The notes under the pieces are model-generated. The model was not told the origin of the DNA. It made no database searches and saw only the letters and a list, made by a program, of their open reading frames with translations. DNA of 18,849 nucleotides from DATLXU01 sp035575515 (GTDB lineage: Bacteria > Acidobacteriota > Blastocatellia > UBA7656), in contig DATLXU010000035.1 of assembly GCA_035575515.1 (NCBI GenBank), positions 1 to 18,849 on the forward strand. The letters are read 5' to 3'. Position 1 is the first letter of the stretch; every line of letters begins with the position of its first letter. Shown here piece by piece: positions 1 to 6,319 of this stretch. The position numbers were made by a program, and so were the translations under genes.

Positions 1-408
1 ATCTTCGCACTGGGCTTGATGTTTATTCAGGCGCAGCCGACTTATGCCAAAGTCCTTTCCGTCACGGCCTGGAGCGGGGCTGCAACCTCTGTCGTAAGCA
101 CGCTCGTCTTCTGCGCAGCATTGATGGTGCAGGACCAGCAAACTCTCGACAGCATTGACCCCACGAAGGGAGTCAACTTCGTTCCAACAAATCTCGGCGC
201 GTTCCTGTCATCGGGCGCCAGTACTGTCATCAGAGTCATCGCGTCCTCGATTGACATCTTCACGATATGGTTTTTGATTCTGCTGTCAATTGGCTTTGCG
301 GCGACTTCCGGCGCGCGAAAGATTACTACATCCAAGACGGCCAGCCTGGTTTTCGGCCTCTGGATCGTTTGGATCGTCCTCAGAATTGGCTGGAACATGC
401 TCTTCTAG
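1..408 (+). CDS. YIP1-family integral membrane protein, C-terminal part (5' end outside window)
   Basis: The frame is open from base 1 to the TAG at 406-408, so the gene begins upstream and only about 135 C-terminal residues are visible. The visible part has three hydrophobic segments: one just after the YAKVLSVTAWSGAATS stretch, one at SIDIFTIWFLILLSIGFAA, and a final one at LVFGLWIVWIVLRIG. A polar loop separates the first two. The YAKVLS motif and helix layout match the last helices of bacterial YIP1-domain proteins, whose function is poorly defined. In Acidobacteriota, YIP1 genes often sit beside MacA/MacB-type efflux genes, as here, but this copy lies on the opposite strand and converges on the permease gene at 1001. 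The family call is by pattern recognition. Confidence 0.72.
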   Translation: MFALGLMFIQAQPTYAKVLSVTAWSGAATSVVSTLVFCAALMVQDQQTLDSIDPTKGVNFVPTNLGAFLSSGASTVIRVIASSIDIFTIWFLILLSIGFAATSGARKITTSKTASLVFGLWIVWIVLRIGWNMLF

Positions 409-720
409 GTGTTGAAGCTGCTCCGCCCTGAGCGTAGCAGTTACCGACTGAAGGAAGCAGATCCGGTCGGTAATTTCTTCGCCCTCATTAGCTGTATCAA
501 TACAGACCGAAAATTGGCCTGCAACTCTGTTTTGAATCAGGCCGGCCTGCTTTCGATCATTCGACCACTCGACTCCAAATCTTTCGACCCACCTTTTCAA
601 CTATTCAATTTGCTAAACAAAGCGGCTCGAAAATCTTTTTCCAATTCGGCGCAAAACGGCACGGTTATTGCTGTTCTTAAAGATGGACTTATAGGAGCGA
701 CAAGATTGGAGGAAGAGATT
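409..720. other. 312-bp stretch with no supported gene
   Basis: The reading frame starting with GTG directly after the YIP1 stop stays open through here into the small ORF at 721-945 and would give a 178-residue protein. The predicted residues (KLLRPERSSYRLKEADPVG and onward) match no family I know. There is no Shine-Dalgarno sequence other than what lies inside the preceding gene, and codon third positions look unbiased. The stretch also appears lower in G+C than the neighbouring genes. It may be spacer, a decayed gene, or the 5' part of a real but unknown gene. Confidence 0.4.
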
Positions 721-945
721 ATGGGGATGAGACAGGAAAAAACGGATGTTGACCTTGTTGAACTCTACGAGCAGATGCTATTTCAGCGAGCCGTTAAGGG
801 GATAAGACCCGTGCTATACGTCTCATCCTACACCGATCTGGAGTGCAGCATGATGATGTTGCTCGACGATGCGAGTCAGGGGCAGGCGTCGGGGCCGCAG
901 CAGCCTGTTGCGAAGGGAATCGGTTATCACGTCATTCCAAGTTAA
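721..945 (+). CDS. Small hypothetical protein (74 aa), uncertain
   Basis: I chose the ATG at 721 because GGAGG lies 8 nt upstream of it, one of the better ribosome-binding sites in the window. The product would be about 74 residues: a charged amphipathic start (DVDLVELYEQMLFQRAVKG), a short strand-like part (IRPVLYVSSYTDLE), a Met-rich patch and a Gln/Gly/Pro tail ending before TAA at 943-945. There is no signal peptide, membrane helix or known motif. The same frame is open upstream to a GTG at 409, so a 178-residue version is possible. It lies downstream of the YIP1 gene and 55 bp from the convergent permease gene. I do not recognise it, and it could be a chance ORF. Confidence 0.38.
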   Translation: MGMRQEKTDVDLVELYEQMLFQRAVKGIRPVLYVSSYTDLECSMMMLLDDASQGQASGPQQPVAKGIGYHVIPS

Positions 946-1000
946 CCACGACGGGGCAATATGCCTCATCAAGTGTGTAGCAATAAGCATAATCCATAGC

Positions 1001-2263
1001 TCATTCATACCGCAGCGCCTCGATTGGATCGAGGCGCGCTGCTTTTAGGGCGGGCCACAAGCCAAAGACCAATCCCACAGAACAGGACACGACAAATCCC
1101 AGAAGCACAGCCCACACAGGGATTATAGAAGGAAGCGTTGGAGCCAACTGCTTGAGCGCGAGGCTGATGAGCCATCCTATGAAAATTCCTATCAGCCCGC
1201 CCACAGCCGTCATTGTCATCGCTTCAGTCAGAAATTGCCAGATGATGTCGCCTTTTCGCGCGCCGATTGCTCGCCGTACACCGATCTCTTTCGTCCTTTC
1301 AGTCACGGACACAAGCATTATATTCATCACGCCGATGCCGCCCACGAGCAAGCCCGCGGCAGAGAGCGGAAACACAATCATGCTCGCAACGCCTGCGACC
1401 TGAGCGATTATTTCAAAGATGCTTCCGGGCGTGCTGATGCCGAAATCGTTCGGCTTATCGGCGGGAACCCCGCGACGGCGGCGCAGCAGCTCAGTTATAT
1501 CGTCAACCATCTTGCCGAACTGATTCGGTTTGGCCCGTGCCGTCACGGTTATGTCTTCTATTTCAGGATGATCGCGCCTGAGCGTTTCAAAAGGGACGAG
1601 CAACTGGCGGTCTTCAAAGGCGTCGCCTCCGAAAAGATTACCCGGCGCGCGCTCCATCACGCCGATGACGGTGTAAATTTTGCCCTCGACCTCCATCTCA
1701 TTGCCAATCGGATTGAGTCCTGGATAGAGCGTTTCAGCGATTGCCGCGCCGATGACGGCCACCTGTGCGCGGTGCTGCTCTTCGGCTTCGGTGAAGAAGC
1801 GGCCCTCGCGGATATAGACGTTGCGAACGTCGTCGTAATCAGCCGACACGCCGAAGATGATCGGGCGGTTGGCTTCGACTCCGCGATGCTTGACGACGAC
1901 CTGCGGCGCGACAGGTGACATTGAGCCGACGAACATTGTAGGGCTGACTTTCATCACCGAAGGCAACTGAGCAATCGCCTTCGCGTCTTCGACGGTGATG
2001 TTTTTGCGCGTGCGCTCGGATTGCGACGGCATGCTCATTCGCATCCCGATGCGGTCGTATTTCGTGACGAATACGAGATCGGGACCGAACCGTTTTGTCT
2101 GCTCAAGCACGAACTCGCGCAGTCCGGTTAGAAAAGAAGAGATGGCGATGACCGTCATTGTTCCGCCGATGACACCGAGCATCGTGAGCGCCGAGCGCAC
2201 CTTGTGCGTCCTCAGCGTATCGAGCGCCATCAATACGTTTTCGCCTATTTCCTGAATGTGCAT
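1001..2263 (-). CDS. MacB/FtsX-type ABC transporter permease (second permease of the operon)
   Basis: Inner-membrane permease of 420 residues with classic MacB topology. The first helix (about 22-46) is preceded by the conserved LRTHKVRSALTMLG segment. A large periplasmic MacB_PCD-type domain spans about 50-285. Three C-terminal helices follow (about 292-320, 345-372, 383-405). The cytoplasmic coupling loop ERTKEIGVRRAIGARKGDI (322-340) contacts the ATPase, and the protein ends with the family's AARLDPIEALRYE tail. The usual GIIIGV after the first helix start reads GVIGGT here. It is the last gene of an operon with a second, different permease, an ATPase and a membrane fusion protein, so the two permeases probably form a heterodimer. 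An 84-bp heptad inverted repeat fills the gap before its ATG and leaves no clear Shine-Dalgarno. The substrate is unknown; macrolides, peptides and lipoproteins are all possible in this family. Confidence 0.92.
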   Translation of the reverse strand: MHIQEIGENVLMALDTLRTHKVRSALTMLGVIGGTMTVIAISSFLTGLREFVLEQTKRFGPDLVFVTKYDRIGMRMSMPSQSERTRKNITVEDAKAIAQLPSVMKVSPTMFVGSMSPVAPQVVVKHRGVEANRPIIFGVSADYDDVRNVYIREGRFFTEAEEQHRAQVAVIGAAIAETLYPGLNPIGNEMEVEGKIYTVIGVMERAPGNLFGGDAFEDRQLLVPFETLRRDHPEIEDITVTARAKPNQFGKMVDDITELLRRRRGVPADKPNDFGISTPGSIFEIIAQVAGVASMIVFPLSAAGLLVGGIGVMNIMLVSVTERTKEIGVRRAIGARKGDIIWQFLTEAMTMTAVGGLIGIFIGWLISLALKQLAPTLPSIIPVWAVLLGFVVSCSVGLVFGLWPALKAARLDPIEALRYE

Positions 2264-2348
2264 GGCAGTTGTCGGTTGCCAGTTGCCAGTAATCGTTTGT
2301 CAGCTTTGAAAGTTAATCAGAAACTGATAACTGACAACTGGCAACTGC
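2264..2348. repeat. Heptad-built imperfect inverted repeat A, between the two permease genes
   Basis: The left arm (2265-2289) is a run of degenerate 7-bp units of the form CAGTTGC (CAGTTGT, CGGTTGC, CAGTTGC). The right arm (2324-2348) carries the reverse complement form (CTGATAA, CTGACAA, CTGGCAA). The two 25-bp arms pair at 20 positions around a 34-bp loop. The element fills the whole gap: the right arm ends on the last base of the upstream permease's TAG and the left arm begins two bases from the ATG of the next gene. In the operon mRNA it would fold into a long hairpin between the permease coding regions. Confidence 0.8.
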
Positions 2349-3583
2349 TAGTCAGCACGCAGTGCGACAATCGGATCGAGCCGAGCCGCGCGGTTCGCCG
2401 GGTAGATTCCAAAAAATACGCCAACCATCGTTGACACGCCAATCGCAATCACAGGTGCCCAAAGCGGTATTGCTACCGGCACGGGCGCGACGCTCGCTAC
2501 AAGAGTCATCAATAGTATCGCAAGCAATAATCCGATCACGCCGCCGAGTCCTGAAAGCATAGCAGACTCGACTAGAAACTGAATCAGTATATCGCGTCGG
2601 GTCGCGCCTACGGATTTGCGAATGCCAATCTCACGCGTGCGCTCCGTTACAGTTGCAAGCATGATGTTCATAATCACGATGCCGCCTATGACGAGCGATA
2701 TGCCGACGACGGGAAACGCAACGACGGCGACCGTGCCTGTTATCGACCCGAAGAGTTGTTCGGTCACTTCGTCGGTCGTAATTGAAAAATCGTCCTGCTG
2801 GTTGTAGTCGAGCTTGTGACGAGTGCGCATCACGACGCGAACCTGATCCATAACGCTTTCTACAGGCACGCCGGGCCGCGCGCGAACGATCATCACAAAA
2901 GTCGGCGACTTGCGCTGGCCGAATGCTTTGTAAAAGGTTGAAAGCGGCAGTTGCACGAAGTTGTCCTGCGATTGTCCGAGCACGGCGCCTATCTTTTTCG
3001 CAACGCCGATGATAGTGAATTCGTCATCCCCGATCTTTATGATCTTGCCGACGGGATCAACCTGCGGGAAGAACTGTTCGGCGACATCCGAGCCGACAAA
3101 GACCACGTCCTTGCGATTCTCCTCATCAAATTCGTTAATGTATCGCCCCTGCGCTACTTCAAGAGTCGACAGCACAATATTGTTAGCTGTCACTCCCTGC
3201 ACGCCGATGTTTTCGAGCGTCGTGTTGCCGTATTTGACGATTCTGGAAGCGCCGTCCTGCGCACCTATCTGGTCGGCGAGCGTCGCGGACTCGCGCAGCG
3301 CGGCCAGGTCTTCGGGCGTGAGGTCAGGATTTTTGCGAAACGCGTCTATGAATTTCTGAAAATCGCCGAAGCTGCTGAGCGATGCTTTTTGCACGCGAAA
3401 CACACCTGATCCGAGAGTCGCGATTTTTTCTTTGATGTAGACGTTTGCGCCCTCGATGACGGTCGCGACTGCTGTGACGACTGTAACGCCGATGATGACG
3501 CCGAGCAGCGTCAAAAACGAGCGCAGCTTGTGCGACATTATCGAAGCCAGCGCGATCTTTGTCGCCTCGATGAATTTGTACAT
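2348..3583 (-). CDS. MacB/FtsX-type ABC transporter permease (first permease of the operon)
   Basis: Inner-membrane permease of 411 residues. It has an N-terminal helix (about 22-44, after IMSHKLRSFLTLLGVIIGV), a periplasmic MacB_PCD-type domain (about 45-280), and three C-terminal helices (about 284-312, 335-365, 374-396). The coupling loop ERTREIGIRKSVGATRRDI precedes the C-terminal helices, and the tail is AARLDPIVALRAD. I chose the ATG at 3583 (MYKFIEATKIALASIM), the normal family start. The frame extends 14 codons further to 3625, but most of those codons lie in one arm of inverted repeat B, so they are very probably not translated. Lacking an obvious Shine-Dalgarno, the gene may depend on translational coupling. 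It is clearly a diverged paralogue of the downstream permease, not a recent duplicate. Confidence 0.93.
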   Translation of the reverse strand: MYKFIEATKIALASIMSHKLRSFLTLLGVIIGVTVVTAVATVIEGANVYIKEKIATLGSGVFRVQKASLSSFGDFQKFIDAFRKNPDLTPEDLAALRESATLADQIGAQDGASRIVKYGNTTLENIGVQGVTANNIVLSTLEVAQGRYINEFDEENRKDVVFVGSDVAEQFFPQVDPVGKIIKIGDDEFTIIGVAKKIGAVLGQSQDNFVQLPLSTFYKAFGQRKSPTFVMIVRARPGVPVESVMDQVRVVMRTRHKLDYNQQDDFSITTDEVTEQLFGSITGTVAVVAFPVVGISLVIGGIVIMNIMLATVTERTREIGIRKSVGATRRDILIQFLVESAMLSGLGGVIGLLLAILLMTLVASVAPVPVAIPLWAPVIAIGVSTMVGVFFGIYPANRAARLDPIVALRAD

Positions 3584-3594
3584 ACGATTAAAGC

Positions 3595-3703
3595 CCGAAG
3601 TCCGTAGTCCAATGTGCGAAGTCAAAGCTCAACCGTGAGCGGGCGTATTCTAACATTAAAACAGATGAATTGCTGACTTCGCACATTGGACTACGGACTT
3701 CGG
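3595..3703. repeat. Perfect 30-bp heptad inverted repeat B
   Basis: The arms 3595-3624 and 3674-3703 are exact reverse complements over 30 bp, separated by a 49-bp loop. The left arm is itself a chain of degenerate heptads (CCGAAGT, CCGTAGT, CCAATGT, GCGAAGT). The right arm ends 3 bp from the TAG of the ABC ATPase gene. The left arm starts 11 bp upstream of the permease ATG at 3583. The element therefore sits neatly between two operon genes and would form a very stable hairpin in their mRNA. In form it resembles the short tandemly repeated sequences known from cyanobacteria, but that comparison is by analogy only. Confidence 0.9.
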
Positions 3704-3706
3704 ACT

Positions 3707-4447
3707 CTATCTTCGCTCGTCCCGGTTGATTCGACCGTCGAGGATGTGAAGCACGCGGTGAGCGTGTTCGGCGATGTCGTGCTCGTGCGTGACAAGAATA
3801 ATGGTGTTGCCTTGCCGGTGAAGCTCATCGAAAAATCGCATGATCTCCGCTGAGGTCTGCGAGTCGAGGTTGCCGGTAGGCTCGTCTGCGAGAATGATCG
3901 AAGGATTATTCACGAGCGCGCGTGCGATGGCAACTCTCTGGCGCTGGCCGCCCGACAGTTCATTCGGCTTGTGATTCATTCGATTCGCAAGGTCAACGCG
4001 CTCAAGCGCGGCTTTTGCCATCTCTATGCGCTTGGCGCGCGGCGTGCCGTTGTAGATCAGCGGCAACTCGACGTTGTGAAGCGCTGTCGCGCGCGGCAGC
4101 AGGTTGAAGGTTTGAAAGACGAACCCAATCTCTTTGTTTCGAATGTAAGCAAGCTCGTCATCGTCCATCTCGGAAACGAGCTTGCCGTTGAGCCAGTACT
4201 CGCCCGATGTTGGAGTATCGAGACACCCGATCAGATTCATCAGTGTTGATTTGCCCGATCCCGAAGGCCCCATGATGGCGACGTACTCGCCGCGCTGTAC
4301 GTCGAAGGTCACGCCGCGCAGCGCATGGACTTCTTCCGCGCCCATCACGTACGTCTTCCACAGTTCATAGGTTCGTATAACTGAATCTGTTGCAGGAACC
4401 ACTCCCGCCAAATCCATCTCTTCGTCGAGCACAGCCTGTTCGATCAT
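3707..4447 (-). CDS. ABC transporter ATP-binding protein, MacB/LolD type
   Basis: Cytoplasmic ATPase that drives the two permeases, 246 residues from the chosen start. All nucleotide-binding motifs are intact: Walker A GPSGSGKST (60-68), Q-loop Gln112 in FVFQTFNLLP, signature LSGGQ (164-168), Walker B ILADEP (185-190) followed by the TGNLD D-loop, and switch His221. The spacing and sequence are typical of the LolD/MacB/FtsE branch (MGPSGSGKSTLMNLIGCLD). I prefer the ATG at 4447 because AGAGG stands 7 nt before it. An in-frame ATG at 4483, 7 bp after the stop of the membrane fusion gene, would add 12 polar residues and cannot be excluded. A short N-terminal extension (about 1-22) before the ABC fold is slightly unusual. 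Confidence 0.95.
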   Translation of the reverse strand: MIEQAVLDEEMDLAGVVPATDSVIRTYELWKTYVMGAEEVHALRGVTFDVQRGEYVAIMGPSGSGKSTLMNLIGCLDTPTSGEYWLNGKLVSEMDDDELAYIRNKEIGFVFQTFNLLPRATALHNVELPLIYNGTPRAKRIEMAKAALERVDLANRMNHKPNELSGGQRQRVAIARALVNNPSIILADEPTGNLDSQTSAEIMRFFDELHRQGNTIILVTHEHDIAEHAHRVLHILDGRINRDERR

Positions 4448-4490
4448 TTTGTTGCCTCTTTTTGTTTCCGAAGAATCGGCCATCTACCCG

Positions 4491-5918
4491 TCAACTTTTA
4501 GTCGCAGCGCCTGCCGCCACTTCTTCGCGTTTCACCTGATCGCCGTCTTTCAATGCCCTGAGCGTCTTGTACGGACCGATGACTATCTCTTCGCCTTCGC
4601 TGAGTCCGCTCTTGACCTCTATGTCCTGATCGCCTTTGATTCCCGTTGTGATAGGCTTGAAGCTCACGCGGCTGTCGCTTCCCATCACGAAGACGCCCTG
4701 AACCTCTTTCTTGCCGGTCGGGGCCTTGTCGTCGGGAACTTCGCGCGGCACTATCGCTTGAAGCGGCACGGTCAGCACGTTCTCAGTCGTCGCCGTGACA
4801 ATAACCGCTGTCGCCGACATTCCGGGCTTCAATAGCTCGCGCACTTCGGGCGTCGGGTTGAGGCGAATCTTGACGAGAAAATCTTTCGCCTCCTGCGTGT
4901 TGGCCTGCTGCGTCGCAGTAGTCTGCCCTGTTCGCGTGATAGCCGACGCGCCGCGCTCAACGACATCGCCTTCGATCTCCTGATCGCCAAGCGCGTCAAC
5001 TTTCACTTTCGCCTTATTGCCGACCGCGACGTTTGCGATGTCTGTCTCGTCAACTTTTATTTCCGCGTTTATCTCCGACATATCGGCAACCGTAAGCAGC
5101 GGAGTCGTCGTGAATCCCGCGAGCGCGTACTCGCCAACCTTCACGGGCAGGCTCGAAACAACTCCGTCAATCGGCGAATACCTGATCGTCTTGTTGAGCC
5201 GGTCCTGCTCCTGCTTCCATTGTGCCTGAGCCTGCGCGACGCGCGCCTGAGCCGATTCAAGCGCCTGATGGACGCGCTTCTTATCAAGCTCTGCATTTCT
5301 GAGTTGCACCTTGAGCTGGTTGATGCGCGCCTGCTGCGCTTTGACTACCTGCTCGGCCTGACGGAAGCGCGACTTCGCCTGCTCGAATTGCGATTTATTA
5401 GCCACGCCGCTTTCGACCAGCGACTGATAGCGGTCGAATTCGCTCTTTGCATATTCGAGGTCGGCTTTCATTCGCTCAAGCTCGGCTTCTGCGGCAGAGA
5501 GATCGGCCTGAGTCTGGTCAACCTTGTTTTCGGTCTGTTGAACCGCAACCTGCTGGTTGGATACATCGGCCTGAGCAATCTCGACGGCTTTCTCGGCTGC
5601 TTGAACCGCGTACTGAGACTGTGTCGGGTCGACGCGCACGAGGCGGTCTCCTTTTTTGACCGTGTCACTCTCTTTGACGTAGATCTCTTCGACGCGGCCC
5701 GGCACTTCCGCAGTCAAATTGTAAAACTTCACAGGACGAATCTCGCCCGATGCCGAAACTTTAGATTGAAGCTCTCTGCGGAGTTTGACTTTATCAGCCT
5801 GCACAGGCTCGCCTTCTTTCTTGCGAAGCGTCCTCGAAAGAACGACTATTGCGAGCAGTCCGACGACAACCGCCGCTATGATTACATACTTCTTCTTGCG
5901 ACTCATCTTCAACTGCAT
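4491..5918 (-). CDS. Periplasmic membrane fusion protein (HlyD/MacA family)
   Basis: Adaptor linking the inner-membrane ABC pump to an outer-membrane channel, 475 residues. A lysine-rich start is followed by one membrane helix (about 11-28). The first lipoyl half-motif is at about 68-98 (EVPGRVEEIYVKESDTVKKGD). A long Gln/Ala-rich coiled-coil hairpin spans about 100-245. The second lipoyl half is at about 247-280 (SPIDGVVSSLPVKVGEYA), followed by beta-barrel and membrane-proximal domains. The coiled coil, about 145 residues, is long for MacA-type proteins. It is the first gene of the operon, with the ATPase immediately downstream. The ATG at 5918 has GGAGGA about 13 nt upstream; an internal ATG at 5906 is an alternative. 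No TolC-like gene is in the window, so the channel must be encoded elsewhere. Confidence 0.93.
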   Translation of the reverse strand: MQLKMSRKKKYVIIAAVVVGLLAIVVLSRTLRKKEGEPVQADKVKLRRELQSKVSASGEIRPVKFYNLTAEVPGRVEEIYVKESDTVKKGDRLVRVDPTQSQYAVQAAEKAVEIAQADVSNQQVAVQQTENKVDQTQADLSAAEAELERMKADLEYAKSEFDRYQSLVESGVANKSQFEQAKSRFRQAEQVVKAQQARINQLKVQLRNAELDKKRVHQALESAQARVAQAQAQWKQEQDRLNKTIRYSPIDGVVSSLPVKVGEYALAGFTTTPLLTVADMSEINAEIKVDETDIANVAVGNKAKVKVDALGDQEIEGDVVERGASAITRTGQTTATQQANTQEAKDFLVKIRLNPTPEVRELLKPGMSATAVIVTATTENVLTVPLQAIVPREVPDDKAPTGKKEVQGVFVMGSDSRVSFKPITTGIKGDQDIEVKSGLSEGEEIVIGPYKTLRALKDGDQVKREEVAAGAATKS

Positions 5919-6018
5919 ATTGTGGGATTTGTCCTCCGAATTATTGTGCGAATACCCAACCCCCTCGTATTACGCGCCCATTCCTTGATAGGTTTCATTA
6001 ATCTCGCGGCGCTGCTCG

Positions 6019-6039
6019 ATCAAACGCATCGCGTTTGAT
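6019..6039. promoter_or_regulatory. 21-bp palindrome, candidate operator or leader hairpin
   Basis: ATCAAACGC and GCGTTTGAT form perfect 9-bp arms around a 3-bp centre. The site lies downstream of the predicted efflux promoter start point and upstream of the fusion-protein gene. It could be a repressor site (TetR- or MarR-like regulators often bind such palindromes next to efflux operons) or a short leader hairpin. A related partial copy sits at 6153-6173 on the other side of the promoter. Confidence 0.5.
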
Positions 6040-6094
6040 TATCTTTAACCTCGCTTCGGCCATGCGCGACCGAGCGCATTATTAACGGGAGCTA

Positions 6095-6130
6095 CTTTGA
6101 ATTGTATCGAGTATATTCAAAGCATGTCAA
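6095..6130 (-). promoter_or_regulatory. sigma70-type promoter of the efflux operon with overlapping inverted repeat
   Basis: On the minus strand TTGACA (6130-6125) and TACAAT (6106-6101) are separated by 18 bp. The first hexamer matches the consensus fully and the second at five of six positions. The predicted start point is near 6094, about 175 nt before the fusion-protein ATG. An 8-bp inverted repeat, CTTTGAAT at 6095-6102 and ATTCAAAG at 6115-6122, overlaps the -10 box and spacer, where a repressor would block polymerase. No regulator gene is next to it. Confidence 0.6.
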
Positions 6131-6268
6131 AAGTAACCCGGCTGCGGCAAAGTACGCATCGCCAATGCGTTTGTCCGAAGCATCATTCGACGATCGAGCG
6201 ATTCAAATTCAATCGCGTGGCAGGCGGCGCGAAAAACTGGTAACCTCTTATTGCCCATGAATTGAAGA

Positions 6269-6297
6269 TTCAAACTCGGGTTGGCTTGTGTTATTCT
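6269..6297 (+). promoter_or_regulatory. Weak candidate promoter for the pseudokinase-phosphatase gene
   Basis: TTCAAA (6269-6274) and TATTCT (6292-6297) are separated by 17 bp, each matching consensus at four of six positions. They would give a short leader of about 15 nt before the ATG at 6320. The match is weak and could be chance. Confidence 0.25.
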
Positions 6298-6319
6298 AAT
6301 TTCCCGTTCATTGTTCGTT

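Larger units (their letters stand above)
5919..6319. other. Divergent intergenic region (401 bp) with promoter and palindromes
   Basis: This region separates the minus-strand efflux operon from the plus-strand phosphatase gene. No convincing ORF lies in it. It carries a sigma70-type promoter for the efflux operon, a 21-bp palindrome at 6019-6039, an 8-bp inverted repeat across the promoter at 6095-6122, and a partial copy of the palindrome at 6153-6173 (ACGCATCGC and GCGTTTG shared). These are listed separately. The predicted 5' leader of the efflux mRNA is about 175 nt. Confidence 0.7.

Noticed and set aside
946..1000. Possible terminator between the small ORF and the permease
   Set aside because: Only a 4-bp stem (GGCA/TGCC) can form and no T-run follows on either strand.
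1235..1918. 227-codon plus-strand ORF opposite the second permease
   Set aside because: It is antisense to a well-supported permease, with no recognisable domain and His/Asp/Arg-rich composition typical of a shadow frame.
3584..3625. Fourteen-codon N-terminal extension of the first permease
   Set aside because: Most of these codons lie in one arm of the perfect inverted repeat, and the family normally starts near the MYKFIEATKIAL segment.
5220..6038. 272-codon plus-strand ORF opposite the membrane fusion gene
   Set aside because: It is antisense to the coiled-coil coding region, which has a clear product. The Leu/Arg-rich translation is what a Gln/Ala/Glu-rich gene gives on its opposite strand.
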